A stretch of DNA of 64,000 nt from Pseudoalteromonas neustonica (GTDB lineage: Bacteria > Pseudomonadota > Gammaproteobacteria > Enterobacterales > Alteromonadaceae), in NCBI RefSeq assembly GCF_001653135.1, contig NZ_BDDS01000002.1, forward strand, positions 372,001-436,000. The letters run 5' to 3'. Below, in pieces: positions 49,920 to 57,922 of this stretch. The translations under genes and the position numbers were made by a program. How positions within the stretch are numbered: position 1 is the first letter of the stretch; every line of letters starts with the position of its first letter. The notes beneath the pieces are model-generated. The model was not told where the DNA came from. It searched no databases and worked only from the letters and a program-made list of their open reading frames with translations.

Positions 49920-51050
49920 ATGTCTTATACTACTTTTAGCCGAAACCATAATAACCAACTACAAGAACCGATGTTTTTCGGCCAAACCGTTAACGTATCG
50001 CGTTATGATCAACAGAAGTACCCTATTTTCGAAAAATTAATTGAAAAACAACTTTCGTTTTTTTGGCGCCCAGAAGAAGTTGATGTAAGCAAAGACCGCT
50101 TAGATTTCCAAGCCTTGCCAGATCACGAAAAACATATATTTTTAAGTAATTTAAAATACCAAACTTTGCTTGATAGTGTACAAGGTCGATCGCCTAATGT
50201 TGCATTATTGCCAATTGTGTCTATTCCTGAACTTGAAACTTGGATTGAAACATGGGCATTCAGTGAAACAATTCATAGCCGTTCATATACACATATTATT
50301 CGTAATGTAACTCAAGCCCCTGAACTTATTTTTGACGATATCGTCAGTAATGAAAAAATTAGTGAACGTGCTGATGCGGTAACTAAATATTACGACGAGT
50401 TAATTAATAAAGTTGCCGTATACAACTTATATGGTGAAGGTAAGCATGTGCTTAACGGTGAAACCGTTAATATCAGTTTATTTGAGCTTAAAAAACTTTT
50501 GTACCTTGCCATGATGTCAGTGAATATTTTAGAAGCGATCCGCTTTTATGTTAGCTTTGCTTGCTCATTTGCATTTGCTGAGCGAGAGCTAATGGAAGGT
50601 AATGCAAAAATAATAAAACTTATTGCCCGTGATGAAGCACTGCATTTATCTGGTACACAACATATTCTTAATATTATGCAAGATGGCAAAGATGACCCTG
50701 AAATGGCTATTGTAGCCGCACAGTGTCGTGAAGAAGCAATTCAAATGTTTGTTGATGCTGCTGAGCAGGAAAAAGAATGGGCTGAGTATTTATTTAAAGA
50801 TGGATCCATGATTGGTTTAAATAAAGATATTCTTTGTCAATACGTAGAATACATTACCAATGCACGTATGATTGCAGTTGGCCTACCTGCACAATTTCCG
50901 AGTAACAGCAATCCAATTCCTTGGATCAGCTCATGGCTTGTTTCTGATAATGTACAGGTTGCCCCACAGGAAGCCGAAATAAGCTCATATCTTGTTGGCC
51001 AAATTGACTCGCAAGTAGATGCGTCTGACTTTGGTGATTTTGATCTCTAA
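49920..51050 (+). CDS. nrdB: class Ia ribonucleotide reductase beta subunit
   Basis: The start is ATG 49920 (376 residues, the same as E. coli NrdB); the longer frame from 49869 reads through the hairpin. It contains the diiron-site segment [20 protein letters not shown] with the radical tyrosine region, and [36 protein letters not shown] with the other Fe ligands. It makes the tyrosyl radical used by NrdA. Its stop overlaps the ferredoxin start by one base, as in E. coli nrdB-yfaE. Confidence 0.97.
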   Translation: MSYTTFSRNHNNQLQEPMFFGQTVNVSRYDQQKYPIFEKLIEKQLSFFWRPEEVDVSKDRLDFQALPDHEKHIFLSNLKYQTLLDSVQGRSPNVALLPIVSIPELETWIETWAFSETIHSRSYTHIIRNVTQAPELIFDDIVSNEKISERADAVTKYYDELINKVAVYNLYGEGKHVLNGETVNISLFELKKLLYLAMMSVNILEAIRFYVSFACSFAFAERELMEGNAKIIKLIARDEALHLSGTQHILNIMQDGKDDPEMAIVAAQCREEAIQMFVDAAEQEKEWAEYLFKDGSMIGLNKDILCQYVEYITNARMIAVGLPAQFPSNSNPIPWISSWLVSDNVQVAPQEAEISSYLVGQIDSQVDASDFGDFDL

Positions 51051-51322
51051 TGTCTGTGCAAAAAACTGCAAAGGTTCACCTTGCAGATGACAGCCAGTGT
51101 TTTGATTTTAATACTGGCTGCCCTTCTCTTTTAGACTGTTTAGAACAAAACAAATTAACTGTGCCCTATCAGTGCCGCGAAGGCTATTGTGGTGCCTGTA
51201 GGGCGACGCTTATTGATGGAACTGTTAATTATAACCAAGAGCCTTTAGCGTTTGTCAGAGAAGGCGAAGTATTACTGTGTTGTTGTAAACCAAATGGCAG
51301 TATTACCCTGAGTTTTAAATGA
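51050..51322 (+). CDS. yfaE: 2Fe-2S ferredoxin, YfaE type
   Basis: The 90-residue protein has the plant-type ferredoxin cysteines in CREGYCGAC and LCCCKP. YfaE maintains and reloads the NrdB diiron cofactor, in line with its place directly after nrdB (one-base overlap). It is slightly short but complete. Confidence 0.92.
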   Translation: MSVQKTAKVHLADDSQCFDFNTGCPSLLDCLEQNKLTVPYQCREGYCGACRATLIDGTVNYNQEPLAFVREGEVLLCCCKPNGSITLSFK

Positions 51323-51353
51323 TTAAAAGACGAGATATAAGCATTGGTACGTT

Positions 51354-51881
51354 TTAGTGCCAATCAAATTTATTCGTTTCATAGCAATGATCTTTATCGC
51401 TAATCATCAAACTTGTGTCATCTATTATAACATCCCAGCTTAAGTTTTTCGTTAAGCCAGCCCGTATATCATCAATAAACTGCTGATCAATTTCAATAAT
51501 ATGGCTGTTTGAAAAGAAACTCAATCGTGTCTGAACATCCGCTAGCCAATCAGTATTGGCGGCGGTCAATATAAGAAGCTCATCAACATTTTTGGCTATT
51601 TTAATTAGCTGCTCTGCATCGGGCTTATCAACACTTAGCCATGTCTTATAATGCTCGTCTAAGGCTTTAATACTAACGTCTGGCGTTAGTTTATCAAATT
51701 GCTTATTTATCACCGCATCTTTATCATAAGATAGCAGACAGTAACCAAGTAGCTTTAAAATAAAATGCTCTAAGCTCTCATTCTTAACTAAAGCCGTAGT
51801 GAACACTTCTTGGTGGTTCCGTTGCTGGCGCAAATCAGCAATAGTAAACCGAGCTTTAAAAACGCGGGTTTTATCACTCAT
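51354..51881 (-). CDS. yaeQ: YaeQ family protein
   Basis: The 175-residue protein resembles E. coli YaeQ, for example in VFKARFTIADLRQQ at the start, ESLEHFILKLLGYCLL, LTPDVSIKALDEH and the tail CYETNKFDW. YaeQ has a PD-(D/E)XK-nuclease-like fold with unclear function, and once was linked to rfaH complementation. It is convergent with the ferredoxin gene and divergent from the TonB receptor gene. Confidence 0.85.
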   Translation of the reverse strand: MSDKTRVFKARFTIADLRQQRNHQEVFTTALVKNESLEHFILKLLGYCLLSYDKDAVINKQFDKLTPDVSIKALDEHYKTWLSVDKPDAEQLIKIAKNVDELLILTAANTDWLADVQTRLSFFSNSHIIEIDQQFIDDIRAGLTKNLSWDVIIDDTSLMISDKDHCYETNKFDWH

Positions 51882-51951
51882 TGCAAATACCTATGATCGG
51901 CTACTTAAAAGTAAGTATAGCGGATATAAAAATTTAAGCGGATTATTAAAA

Positions 51952-52004
51952 GTTATGGTATAACATTATTGATCCACTTTATTGTTGGTGTTATATTATA
52001 TCAC
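51952..52004 (+). promoter_or_regulatory. two Zur-box-like operators upstream of the TonB receptor gene
   Basis: GTTATGGTATAAC (51952-51964) and GTGTTATATTATATCAC (51988-52004) both match the GTTATA-n-TATAAC core of Zur operators closely, with centres 38 bases apart. They lie just upstream of the receptor start at 52031, the right place for zinc-dependent repression. A strong zinc link is also implied by the His-rich receptor. Confidence 0.65.
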
Positions 52005-52030
52005 AACATAATCATCACGATGTAGTACCC

Positions 52031-54430
52031 ATGATCCGACATTCATTAATTTCCACTGCAATAATCACTGCCCTTAGTTCATTTTCCGCTCATGCTGGCA
52101 TTATCAAAGGCCAAGTATTAGATACTAATAATCAACCAATTAGTCAGGCCGATGTACATATACACGGGAAAACACAATCAATTAAAACTGATGACAATGG
52201 TCAATTCAGTATTAATGTTGATGCCAATAGTCAATTACACATAAGTAAAAGTAATTACATTGATGCACGTATTGCAGTAAATGAAGCTAGCTCGGCTCTA
52301 AATATTACACTCACCCCAACGTCTGTTGAAACGATGGTCGTATATGCGTCAGCTTTGCATAAAAACAGCTTAGAAATGATTTCGCCAGTGAGCGTACTTG
52401 CTGGTGATGAATTACGTAACAAAGCTAAACCAACCCTAGGTGAAACTCTCAAGGGAATTCCTGGCGTAAATGCCAGTTATTTTGGTCCGGTATCATCAAG
52501 TCCAATTATCCGTGGTTTAGATGGCCCGCGCGTTAAGATCACACAAAATGGATTAGACAGTAGTGATGCGTCACGCATTGGTCCTGATCACGCGACCTCA
52601 AACGATAGTTTAGCTGCAGAACAAATTGAAGTTTTACGTGGACCTGCAACCCTACTCTATGGGTCAGGTGCGATCGGCGGCGTGGTAAATGTTGTTGATA
52701 ACCGAATTCCGACTGATAACATTGAACAGCTAACTGGTGCTGTTGAATACACCCATGACACGGTTTCAAATGCTAATACGTATGCAGCAAAACTGGAAAC
52801 AGGTCACAACAACTTTAATTTTCATTTTGATGGTACAAAACGTACTGGTGATGATTATCAAACGCCGCGTTTTGATTTACCCGAAGAAGAGCACGAAGAG
52901 CATGACGGCCATGAAGAAGAAGAAGAACATGAAACCGCAACATCTGTAGAAAACACATTTATTGATAGTCAAACCGTTAATTTTGGTACCAGTTATGTGG
53001 GTGAACATTTTACTCTTGGTTTGGCTTACGGACGTATTGATACTGACTACGGTATCCCTGCACATGAACACCATGAACACGAACACGATCATGAGCTCGG
53101 CCATGACCACGAAGATGGTGAAGAAACGCCAGTTTATGCACGTGTAGAGCAAGATCGCTGGCAAGGTCTTATGAGCTATGCGTTGCATAATAATTGGATA
53201 GAAACGATTAACTTACGTGTTGGTTATACTGACTATCGTCATGCTGAAATTGAAGATGGTGCTATTGGTACTATTTTTAGTAACGAAACTACAGAAGCAC
53301 GATTAAACATTGAGCATAAGTTTGCTAATTGGCACGGTATGGTAGGTTATCACTTTAGCGATTCTGACTATGACGCTAATGGCGAAGAAGCATTTACTCC
53401 AGCCAGTAAAACAACCAGTCATGCAATCTTTATTTTAGAAGAGCAGCAAATTGGTGATGTTACTATTGAGTTTGGTGCACGCTTAGAAGATTACACTATT
53501 GATAGCGCAATCGCAGACCATGACCATGACCATGACCATGACCATGACCATGACCATGATGAGTCAAACGCACAAACACAGCTATACAGTAAAAGTTTCA
53601 CTAATTTAAGCGTCTCTGCAGGTGGTATTTGGCAGTATACGCCAGGACAAAGTATCGCACTAAGCTTATCTCATTCTGAACGAGCACCGCTTTCTGCTGA
53701 ATTACTTTCAAATGGTGTTCATATTGCCACCGGCACCTATGAACTTGGCCTAGGCTATGAAATTGAAGAAGGTGAGATTCACTTTGAGCCAGAGGATATA
53801 AAGCAAGAAACATCAACTAATATTGATTTAAGTTTTAGACGCTTTAGTGGTGATTTTGGTTATACCGTTAACTTTTTTTATAACGATATTGAAAATTTCT
53901 ATTATCAGCAAAATACGGGTCTAGTCTTCGATGAAGAGCATGGTTTAGAAGCTGCAGAAGAAGGTCACGAAGGTGACATGACTGTATATCAATTTGTAAG
54001 CAAAGATGCACAATTATATGGTCTAGAATTTGATGCGCATTACAAAATAAATTCAAATGCGATGATCAAGCTTTTTGGTGATTCTACAACGGCCAAGCTA
54101 TCTTCTGACGATAATAACTTACCGCGTATACCTGCGAACAAGTTAGGCTCTGAGTTACAATATAATCTTAATGATTGGCAGTTTAGCTTAACCGGCACAC
54201 ATTATTTTGAACAAAATGACATTACCGCTTATGAAACTGCAACTGATAGCTATACATTATTTGATGCACAAGCAAATTACCAATTAACCGTTGGCCCTGT
54301 TGATACACAATTTTATATCAATATAGATAATATTACAGATGAATTAGGCTTTGTTCACAGCTCTTTTATCAAGGATAAAGCCCCTCTACCTGGTCGTAAT
54401 TTTAGAATTGGTGTACGTGGTTACTTTTAA
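52031..54430 (+). CDS. TonB-dependent outer-membrane receptor, ZnuD-like zinc transporter
   Basis: The 799-residue protein has a signal peptide (1-22) and an N-terminal carboxypeptidase-regulatory-like domain (24-96). The plug (about 103-225) contains PIIRGLDGPRVKI and the LRGPATLLYGSGAIGGVVN segment, and the beta-barrel ends VRGYF. Three His/Asp/Glu-rich loops are visible: near 285-301 (EEEHEEHDGHEEEEEHE), 345-365 (HEHHEHEHDHELGHDHED) and 496-510 (seven Asp-His pairs). Such loops capture zinc in ZnuD. Zur-like boxes upstream agree. Nickel or copper uptake is a less likely alternative. A MITE-like element begins at the stop codon. Confidence 0.9.
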   Translation: MIRHSLISTAIITALSSFSAHAGIIKGQVLDTNNQPISQADVHIHGKTQSIKTDDNGQFSINVDANSQLHISKSNYIDARIAVNEASSALNITLTPTSVETMVVYASALHKNSLEMISPVSVLAGDELRNKAKPTLGETLKGIPGVNASYFGPVSSSPIIRGLDGPRVKITQNGLDSSDASRIGPDHATSNDSLAAEQIEVLRGPATLLYGSGAIGGVVNVVDNRIPTDNIEQLTGAVEYTHDTVSNANTYAAKLETGHNNFNFHFDGTKRTGDDYQTPRFDLPEEEHEEHDGHEEEEEHETATSVENTFIDSQTVNFGTSYVGEHFTLGLAYGRIDTDYGIPAHEHHEHEHDHELGHDHEDGEETPVYARVEQDRWQGLMSYALHNNWIETINLRVGYTDYRHAEIEDGAIGTIFSNETTEARLNIEHKFANWHGMVGYHFSDSDYDANGEEAFTPASKTTSHAIFILEEQQIGDVTIEFGARLEDYTIDSAIADHDHDHDHDHDHDHDESNAQTQLYSKSFTNLSVSAGGIWQYTPGQSIALSLSHSERAPLSAELLSNGVHIATGTYELGLGYEIEEGEIHFEPEDIKQETSTNIDLSFRRFSGDFGYTVNFFYNDIENFYYQQNTGLVFDEEHGLEAAEEGHEGDMTVYQFVSKDAQLYGLEFDAHYKINSNAMIKLFGDSTTAKLSSDDNNLPRIPANKLGSELQYNLNDWQFSLTGTHYFEQNDITAYETATDSYTLFDAQANYQLTVGPVDTQFYINIDNITDELGFVHSSFIKDKAPLPGRNFRIGVRGYF
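53516..53557 (+). repeat. (GACCAT)7 microsatellite in the receptor gene
   Basis: Seven perfect GACCAT hexamers encode seven Asp-His pairs. Slippage changes the number of metal-binding pairs without shifting the reading frame. Confidence 0.9.
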
Positions 54431-54733
54431 TACCAATCTGGGTCGATATGGGGTCTATTTAATGACAAGTAAATTGCGTTATAACGAGGACGTGTTGACC
54501 TTTCGTGATTAATTTTGCAGCAGTATGTTTGGCATTTAGGCAAGGCAGCGCCTATGGTGTGGGTGTTCCCCATAAATAGGCGATAACGCAGTATAAATGC
54601 CAAACATGCGCTGCCCAAAGGGTTCTTCCTAAGCAAAAATTTTTATATCCAGTGGTTCTAAATTAAAAATTTTTAACGCCGTTATAGCGTGATTTACTTC
54701 GTTAAATTGTTCAAATGTTTATGCAGATTAGTA
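54431..54733. mobile_element. MITE-like element with long imperfect terminal inverted repeats
   Basis: The left end (54431-54486, TACCAATCTG...AAATTGCGTTATAACG) is complementary, with gaps, to the right end (54680-54733, CGTTATAGCGTGATTTAC...CAGATTAGTA). A TA flanks each end. Inside, TGTTTGGCATTTA and TAAATGCCAAACA and nested GCGCCTAT/ATAGGCG form a second, roughly 90-base stem-loop near 54520-54606. No gene is encoded. The element begins directly after the receptor stop codon. Confidence 0.6.
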
Positions 54734-54753
54734 TAATATTACTTTGTAACAAC

Positions 54754-54789
54754 AAAAAGCCGCGCTAATAAATATTAGCGCGGCTTTTT
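54754..54789. terminator. bidirectional terminator between the zinc receptor region and fklB
   Basis: AAAAAGCCGCGCTAATA (54754-54770) pairs perfectly with TATTAGCGCGGCTTTTT (54773-54789). Confidence 0.92.
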
Positions 54790-54806
54790 AATATCAAAAT
54801 GTCTAA

Positions 54807-55424
54807 TTAAAGAATTTCGATTAACTCAACATCAAAAATAAGCGTTGAGAAAGGAGCAATTGCAGCGCCAGCACCACGTTCACCATAAGCAAGCTCATGA
54901 GGAACATATAAACGCCATTTTGAGCCAGTGCCCATCATTTGTAATGCTTCAGTCCAACCTTTGATCACGCCACCTACAGGGAACTCAGCAGGTTGACCAC
55001 GCTCATAAGAGCTATCAAAAACAGTACCGTTGATTAATGTACCATGGTAATGAGTACGTACAGTTGATTCTGCCGTTGGCTTAGCGCCTTCACCAGCAGT
55101 TAATACTTCATACTGTAAACCAGACTCAGTTACTGTGATTTCAGAACGTTTTGCATTTTCTTCTAAAAATGAAATGCCTTCAGCAGAGAGTACTTTTGAC
55201 TCTTCTTCACGACGTGCTTGAATTTCTGTATTGATTTTTTCGAATGCAGCTTGGATCTCAGGGATCTCGACTTGGAAGTCGCTACCAGCATACGCATCTT
55301 TCATGCCTTCAAATACTGAATTTAAGTTTAAACCTTCGAATGGATTAGCTTTAAGTTGCTCACCCATTTGTAAGCCAATACCGTAACTTGCTTTTTCAGC
55401 ATCTGTAGTAAAATTATCTGACAT
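54807..55424 (-). CDS. fklB: FKBP-type peptidyl-prolyl isomerase, FklB/FKBP22 type
   Basis: The start is ATG 55424 (MSDNFTTDAEKASYGIG, 205 residues); the longer frame adds 12 residues with no support. The N-terminal helical dimerisation domain (about 1-90) is followed by the FKBP domain with THYHGTLINGTVFDSS, VIKGWTEALQMM and LAYGERGAG. It catalyses proline isomerisation in protein folding. No signal peptide is seen, so it is cytoplasmic like E. coli FklB. Confidence 0.94.
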   Translation of the reverse strand: MSDNFTTDAEKASYGIGLQMGEQLKANPFEGLNLNSVFEGMKDAYAGSDFQVEIPEIQAAFEKINTEIQARREEESKVLSAEGISFLEENAKRSEITVTESGLQYEVLTAGEGAKPTAESTVRTHYHGTLINGTVFDSSYERGQPAEFPVGGVIKGWTEALQMMGTGSKWRLYVPHELAYGERGAGAAIAPFSTLIFDVELIEIL

Positions 55425-55498
55425 AATGTGTTTCACGTTTTGTTTATACCAACCTATCATGCGCTGGTATCAGTTAAAAGACGCGTCTATGCTATCAT

Positions 55499-55521
55499 AA
55501 AAAAAAGCCCTTTTGGGCTTC
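55499..55521 (-). terminator. terminator of the small membrane-protein gene
   Basis: AAGCCC (55505-55510) pairs with GGGCTT (55515-55520); on the minus strand a run of eight T follows. Confidence 0.8.
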
Positions 55522-55528
55522 TTTAAGC

Positions 55529-55915
55529 TTAGTTTTTATTGAGTTTTTGCTTAATTAGGCCCATTGCAAAAGTAAATGCAGGCAGGCTGATTAAAATACC
55601 AGCAAGCAATGGTCTACTCAATAATGCATGCGTACCAACTAATACCGCAGGTACTACAACAACACCAACGACCCCAATAAAAAATGCACCAATCACAGGC
55701 CAATGTTTGTCATATTTTGTGATCAAATGTCCACTGAGAATATTGAAACCTAAACAATAAACAAACGACGTAAGTAAAACAGCATCAGGTTGGGCATCAA
55801 TAGCCATTTTGACGAGCAAGTTGATGGCACTGTGATAGCAATAAGCAAATACAGTCCATAACAGGACATGTTTGACCACCCGTTGCACCGTGTTTAATTG
55901 GTTTTGTTGAGACAT
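55529..55915 (-). CDS. small four-helix inner-membrane protein, unknown
   Basis: The second ATG (55915) is taken because TGGAG lies 6 bases upstream; the first at 55918 leaves only 3 bases. The 128-residue product has four hydrophobic segments (about 13-30, 42-58, 70-90, 98-117). No family is recognised with confidence. It lies between fklB and the tRNA-Ser gene, with terminators on both sides, so it is transcribed alone. Confidence 0.65.
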   Translation of the reverse strand: MSQQNQLNTVQRVVKHVLLWTVFAYCYHSAINLLVKMAIDAQPDAVLLTSFVYCLGFNILSGHLITKYDKHWPVIGAFFIGVVGVVVVPAVLVGTHALLSRPLLAGILISLPAFTFAMGLIKQKLNKN

Positions 55916-55932
55916 CATAAACTCCAGATAGC

Positions 55933-55959
55933 AAAAAGCCGCCCATAAGGCGGCTTTTT
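55933..55959 (-). terminator. tRNA-Ser terminator
   Basis: AAAAAGCCGCC (55933-55943) pairs with GGCGGCTTTTT (55949-55959) around CATAA, directly downstream of the tRNA on the minus strand. Confidence 0.88.
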
Positions 55960-55964
55960 AAATA

Positions 55965-56055
55965 TGGTGGAGAGATAGGGATTTGAACCCTAGATGGGCT
56001 ATAAACCCATGCCGGTTTTCAAGACCGGTGCATTCGACCACTCTGCCATCTCTCC
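55965..56055 (-). tRNA. tRNA-Ser(UGA)
   Basis: The 91-base cloverleaf has acceptor GGAGAGA/TCTCTCC, D-arm GCAGAGTGGTCGAATGC and anticodon stem CCGGT/ACCGG with loop CTTGAAA. The anticodon TGA is at 56019-56021. The long variable arm ATGGGTTTATAGCCCAT is typical of serine tRNAs and the T-arm is TAGGGTTCAAATCCCTA. The encoded end is ACCA, so the discriminator base is A, where bacterial serine tRNAs normally have G. A promoter and terminator flank it. Confidence 0.96.
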
Positions 56056-56066
56056 GTACGGCGCGG

Positions 56067-56095
56067 ATAATAGTGGGAATGACTCTCTTTGTAAA
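56067..56095 (-). promoter_or_regulatory. sigma-70 promoter of tRNA-Ser
   Basis: On the minus strand TTTACA (56090-56095) and TATTAT (56067-56072) are 17 bases apart. The stretch between the -10 and the tRNA (56056-56066) is GC-rich, as expected for a stringently controlled tRNA promoter. Confidence 0.75.
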
Positions 56096-56107
56096 CCCCT
56101 AAAATGT

Positions 56108-56142
56108 AAAAAACCTAAAATAATTGATATTATAGGTTTTTT
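56108..56142 (-). terminator. terminator of the 56161-56541 gene
   Basis: AAAAAACCTA (56108-56117) pairs with TAGGTTTTTT (56133-56142), with an inner AATA/TATT pairing and a T-tail on the minus strand. Confidence 0.7.
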
Positions 56143-56160
56143 AACTCATTTTAAGACAGT

Positions 56161-56541
56161 TCAATAATATTGCTTAGGTCGACGAGCAATTAGTGAGCAT
56201 AATGAACACGCTAATAAACTTAAGCTAACAAAGCTAATAACTTGGAATATCAAATCAAATCTGTTTAGGTCACCGCTTGGCATAATCACCAAAATAAATG
56301 CCGGTAATACACTTAACATCACTACGTACAAACACACTTTAAATGCTCGACCAAAATCAAATCGTTTACTGCGTTGCATCCACCAAGTCAGTAAAACAAG
56401 AATACTCATCGCTGAAAAGGCCACTAAATACGGTGTTTTTGTACTCATTGCGATATAAAGAGTCAGCGCTGCGCCAACCAAGCCCCATAAGGACCACGTT
56501 AACCATTTCTCTTTTTCACGTAGAAATAAATTTCCCATCAT
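56161..56541 (-). CDS. small four-helix membrane protein, unknown
   Basis: ATG 56541 is preferred to an in-frame ATG at 56580, because AAGAAGACGAG precedes it and nothing precedes the other. The roughly 126-residue protein starts with a charged stretch (MMGNLFLREKEKWLTW) and has four hydrophobic segments (about 18-35, 38-53, 66-87, 100-117). No family is recognised. It stands alone between the tRNA and the nitroreductase gene. Confidence 0.6.
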   Translation of the reverse strand: MMGNLFLREKEKWLTWSLWGLVGAALTLYIAMSTKTPYLVAFSAMSILVLLTWWMQRSKRFDFGRAFKVCLYVVMLSVLPAFILVIMPSGDLNRFDLIFQVISFVSLSLLACSLCSLIARRPKQYY

Positions 56542-56738
56542 TCTCGTCTTCTTTATCGTTATTTTTATAAGACTATCCATACACTAACAAAAAACAACAG
56601 ATTAAAAAACATACTGCAGAAGAAATAGTTCAATTAATGCATCCATGCACTTCTTACAGCTAAAGCAGAGTAACACGTTTAAACTTAATATGATGTGACC
56701 AGATTTTTAGAGAAAAGTTCATTCATTTGTGAAAATGA

Positions 56739-57287
56739 TTATAAATTTGTAAAAAAGTGTTCAGGGCTATGACGGACAGATTTTTTACAATCAACTGCTG
56801 GTGTCCCTAAATAAAGATACCCGACAATTTCATCTTCACGAGTTAAGCTTAAAGCACCTTTAACTGCATCACTCTGTGCAAAATAACCCGTGCGCCACAC
56901 ACCACCTAAACCTTGAGCGAAAGCTGCTTGTTGCATAGCTAACACCGCACACCCAGCACTTTGAACTTGCTCTACGCGTGGAACTTTTGGGTGAGCTTGG
57001 TATTTTGCAATAGCGATAATAATCATCGGGGCACGCAGCGGTAATTCTTTCGCACGATTAATCACTTTTTCATCTTGTTGCTCTGCAATAGCACTTTGAT
57101 GATAGATCTCACCCAAACGTTCACGCCCTTCCCCCTCAACAACAATAAATTGCCATGGTGCAATACAGCCATGATCTGGCACTCGCAGCGCCGCCTGTTT
57201 AATAATACTAAGTTGATCATCATTAGGGCCTGGGGCAATCAATCGAGGATCTGATTGGCGGGTTAATAAAAGTTCAATAGCATCCAT
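56739..57287 (-). CDS. nitroreductase family protein, YdjA type
   Basis: The start is ATG 57287 (MDAIELLLTRQSDPRL, 182 residues); the frame stays open for 39 more codons upstream that look like remnants of another gene. It has the FMN-binding RQS at the N-terminus, VPDHGCIAPWQFIVVEG and AFAQGLGGVWRTGYFA, the pattern of YdjA/TdsD-like FMN nitroreductases of about 180 residues. It reduces unknown electrophiles with NAD(P)H. AAGAG lies upstream of the start. It is monocistronic. Confidence 0.9.
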   Translation of the reverse strand: MDAIELLLTRQSDPRLIAPGPNDDQLSIIKQAALRVPDHGCIAPWQFIVVEGEGRERLGEIYHQSAIAEQQDEKVINRAKELPLRAPMIIIAIAKYQAHPKVPRVEQVQSAGCAVLAMQQAAFAQGLGGVWRTGYFAQSDAVKGALSLTREDEIVGYLYLGTPAVDCKKSVRHSPEHFFTNL

Positions 57288-57922
57288 AGCAAATCTCTTA
57301 TTTAAAAGAAAAGAGCATACCATTGATAGTGAACGCTGAGAAAGTGATCTGAGCCAATACTTTGAGATACTTCGTTGATAAAATAAAATGACACAAAGCG
57401 ACATCTGAACACTTACTGGTTGATTAAACTCAATGATATTACAGTCTGGATCGCTGATGAAAAAAGCCGAGAGCGATATAAATTTAATCAGGAGACATAA
57501 TAGAACTTCTTATCTCATATATGATTGCACTAACCTGAAACTTCCGAACTCGTAAATCACAGCTTTTATCCTATTTTAGCTGAAATAATCATTATTTAGA
57601 TGTTTAAACACATACGTACATTATGCATCAACTGTTCAGAAGACATTGAACAACAAAAATCCTCCATTGTTTAATTTTTACAGTTAGATGAGTATGCGCT
57701 ACAACCATCATACATTCACAAGATTAATAGTGAATATTCATTTCATATATACAAATTATGGTGCAAGTACGATAAAATCCTACCTTGTGTATAGATACCG
57801 TCAACGTAAAACCAGCTATAATTATAGTTGGGCACAAAGCTTTTTTCATTTGGGCATTACTAGTCACTGTAAATCAGTTAAAATGCTTAACTTCATATCA
57901 AGTAAAATACCGAGAGTTTTCT
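57288..57922. other. 635-base gap upstream of acnB
   Basis: Apart from the likely glyoxalase-family remnant (next entry) nothing clear is seen. It must include the acnB promoter, but no convincing -35/-10 pair was found. An open frame on the plus strand from 57785 is only the in-frame extension of acnB. Confidence 0.5.
57415..57510 (-). pseudogene. remnant of a VOC (glyoxalase-fold) family gene
   Basis: On the minus strand the frame reads LLIKFISLSAFFISDPDCNI then IEFNQP. FFISDPDGN-IEFNQP is the C-terminal signature of VOC metalloenzymes (the Glu is a metal ligand). The region upstream (57511-57600) has no VOC-like continuation in this frame, so the gene appears truncated. The frame has no stop before the nitroreductase, which explains the long open frame there. 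Confidence 0.45.

Noticed and set aside
52877..53188. 103-residue minus-strand frame inside the zinc receptor gene
   Set aside because: It is the mirror of the His/Asp/Glu-rich codons and has no independent support.
57288..57404. An open frame extends the nitroreductase 39 codons upstream
   Set aside because: The family starts at about MDAIELL; the extension reads as non-family sequence leading back into the VOC remnant.
57785..57922. An open frame extends AcnB 46 codons upstream
   Set aside because: The added residues do not look like AcnB, and ATG 57923 has a GAGAG site and the expected N-terminus.
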